This document shows positions 63,879-64,000 of a DNA stretch of 64,000 bases, piece after piece. The position numbers were made by a program, and so were the translations under genes. Each line of letters starts with the position of its first letter. Within the stretch, counting starts at the first letter, position 1. Origin of the DNA: Lentimicrobium sp. (GTDB lineage Bacteria; Bacteroidota; Bacteroidia; Bacteroidales; Lentimicrobiaceae); contig JAHYJC010000008.1 in NCBI GenBank assembly GCA_019429275.1, positions 47,211 through 111,210 of the forward strand, written 5' to 3'. Below the pieces are notes generated by a model, which was given only the letters and a program-made list of their open reading frames with translations, was not told where the DNA came from and did no database searches.

Positions 63879-63947
63879 ATTCCGGACCATCCTGACCCCC
63901 CATTCCGGAGCAAGCTGACCCCCTAATCCGGGATACTGACCCCACAT
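63879..63947 (-). repeat. IS21-like end with TGACCCCC repeats
   Basis: Units ATTCCGGA..A...TGACCCCC start at 63879 and 63902, with a third degenerate unit (ATCCGGGATACTGACCCC) at 63926, about 23-24 bases apart. On the minus strand the end reads TGTGGGGTCAGT, a terminal sequence seen in Bacteroidota IS21-type elements (from memory). No transposase gene is visible up to 64000. Bases 63774-63878 hold no gene. Confidence 0.55.
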
Positions 63948-64000
63948 GTTAGAAGGTATAAATTCAGATTTATACTTTTGGGACGGTCTGTCATTCCGGC

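Overview
The window is a chromosomal segment of a Bacteroidota bacterium, probably an environmental Bacteroidales-like lineage. The evidence is a subtilase with a type IX secretion (T9SS) C-terminal sorting domain, SusC/BtuB-like and OMP-type beta-barrel receptors, a Bacteroides-type short AMP nucleosidase, two-subunit methylmalonyl-CoA mutase, promoters of the TAnnTTTG (-7) type, and near absence of Shine-Dalgarno sequences. No rRNA, tRNA or CRISPR array was seen.

Region 1 (1-36.5 kb) is mostly housekeeping: the end of a TonB-dependent receptor with a BtuG-like propeller lipoprotein, a YyaL-type thioredoxin-fold protein, the large T9SS subtilase, an RhlE-like DEAD-box helicase, a tricorn-like protease with an intact IS630-family element inserted just upstream of its start, a TlpA-like lipoprotein, a DUF4143 ATPase bracketed by a 57-bp direct repeat, an epimerase, methylmalonyl-CoA mutase small and large subunits, purL, an SDR, three tandem long-chain acyl-CoA synthetases, holA, amn and a small HsdR-N-like protein.

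Region 2 (37-47.6 kb) is accessory and scarred. It has a strip of transposon-end-like repeats, two LytTR regulators with an outer-membrane barrel protein, a DUF6364/PIN toxin-antitoxin pair with a multi-copy operator, a 127-bp MITE-like element in two full copies plus loose ends, a baeRF-like/HPF gene pair, and an MNT/HEPN toxin-antitoxin module that has decayed by frameshifts and stops.

Region 3 (48.9-60.4 kb) is the most interesting part. Seven closely spaced co-directional genes in conspicuously AT-rich DNA encode a membrane-anchored Hsp70-like ATPase with an exported vWA-like N-terminus, a membrane coiled-coil protein, a multi-pass vWA protein, a second vWA protein with a thrombospondin-type-3 segment, a small 3-TM protein, a tubulin/FtsZ-superfamily GTPase, and a membrane-anchored trypsin-like protease. 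From the predicted topology, sensor-like vWA domains and the protease sit in the periplasm, and the Hsp70-like and tubulin-like NTPases in the cytoplasm. I infer a membrane-spanning remodelling, stress or conflict system.

Region 4 (60.4-64 kb) has an AbiEi/AbiEii pair, a nuclease-family lipoprotein, a PH-like protein and a decapitated cytochrome c peroxidase, separated by copies of the same transposon-end-like repeat found at 37.5 kb.
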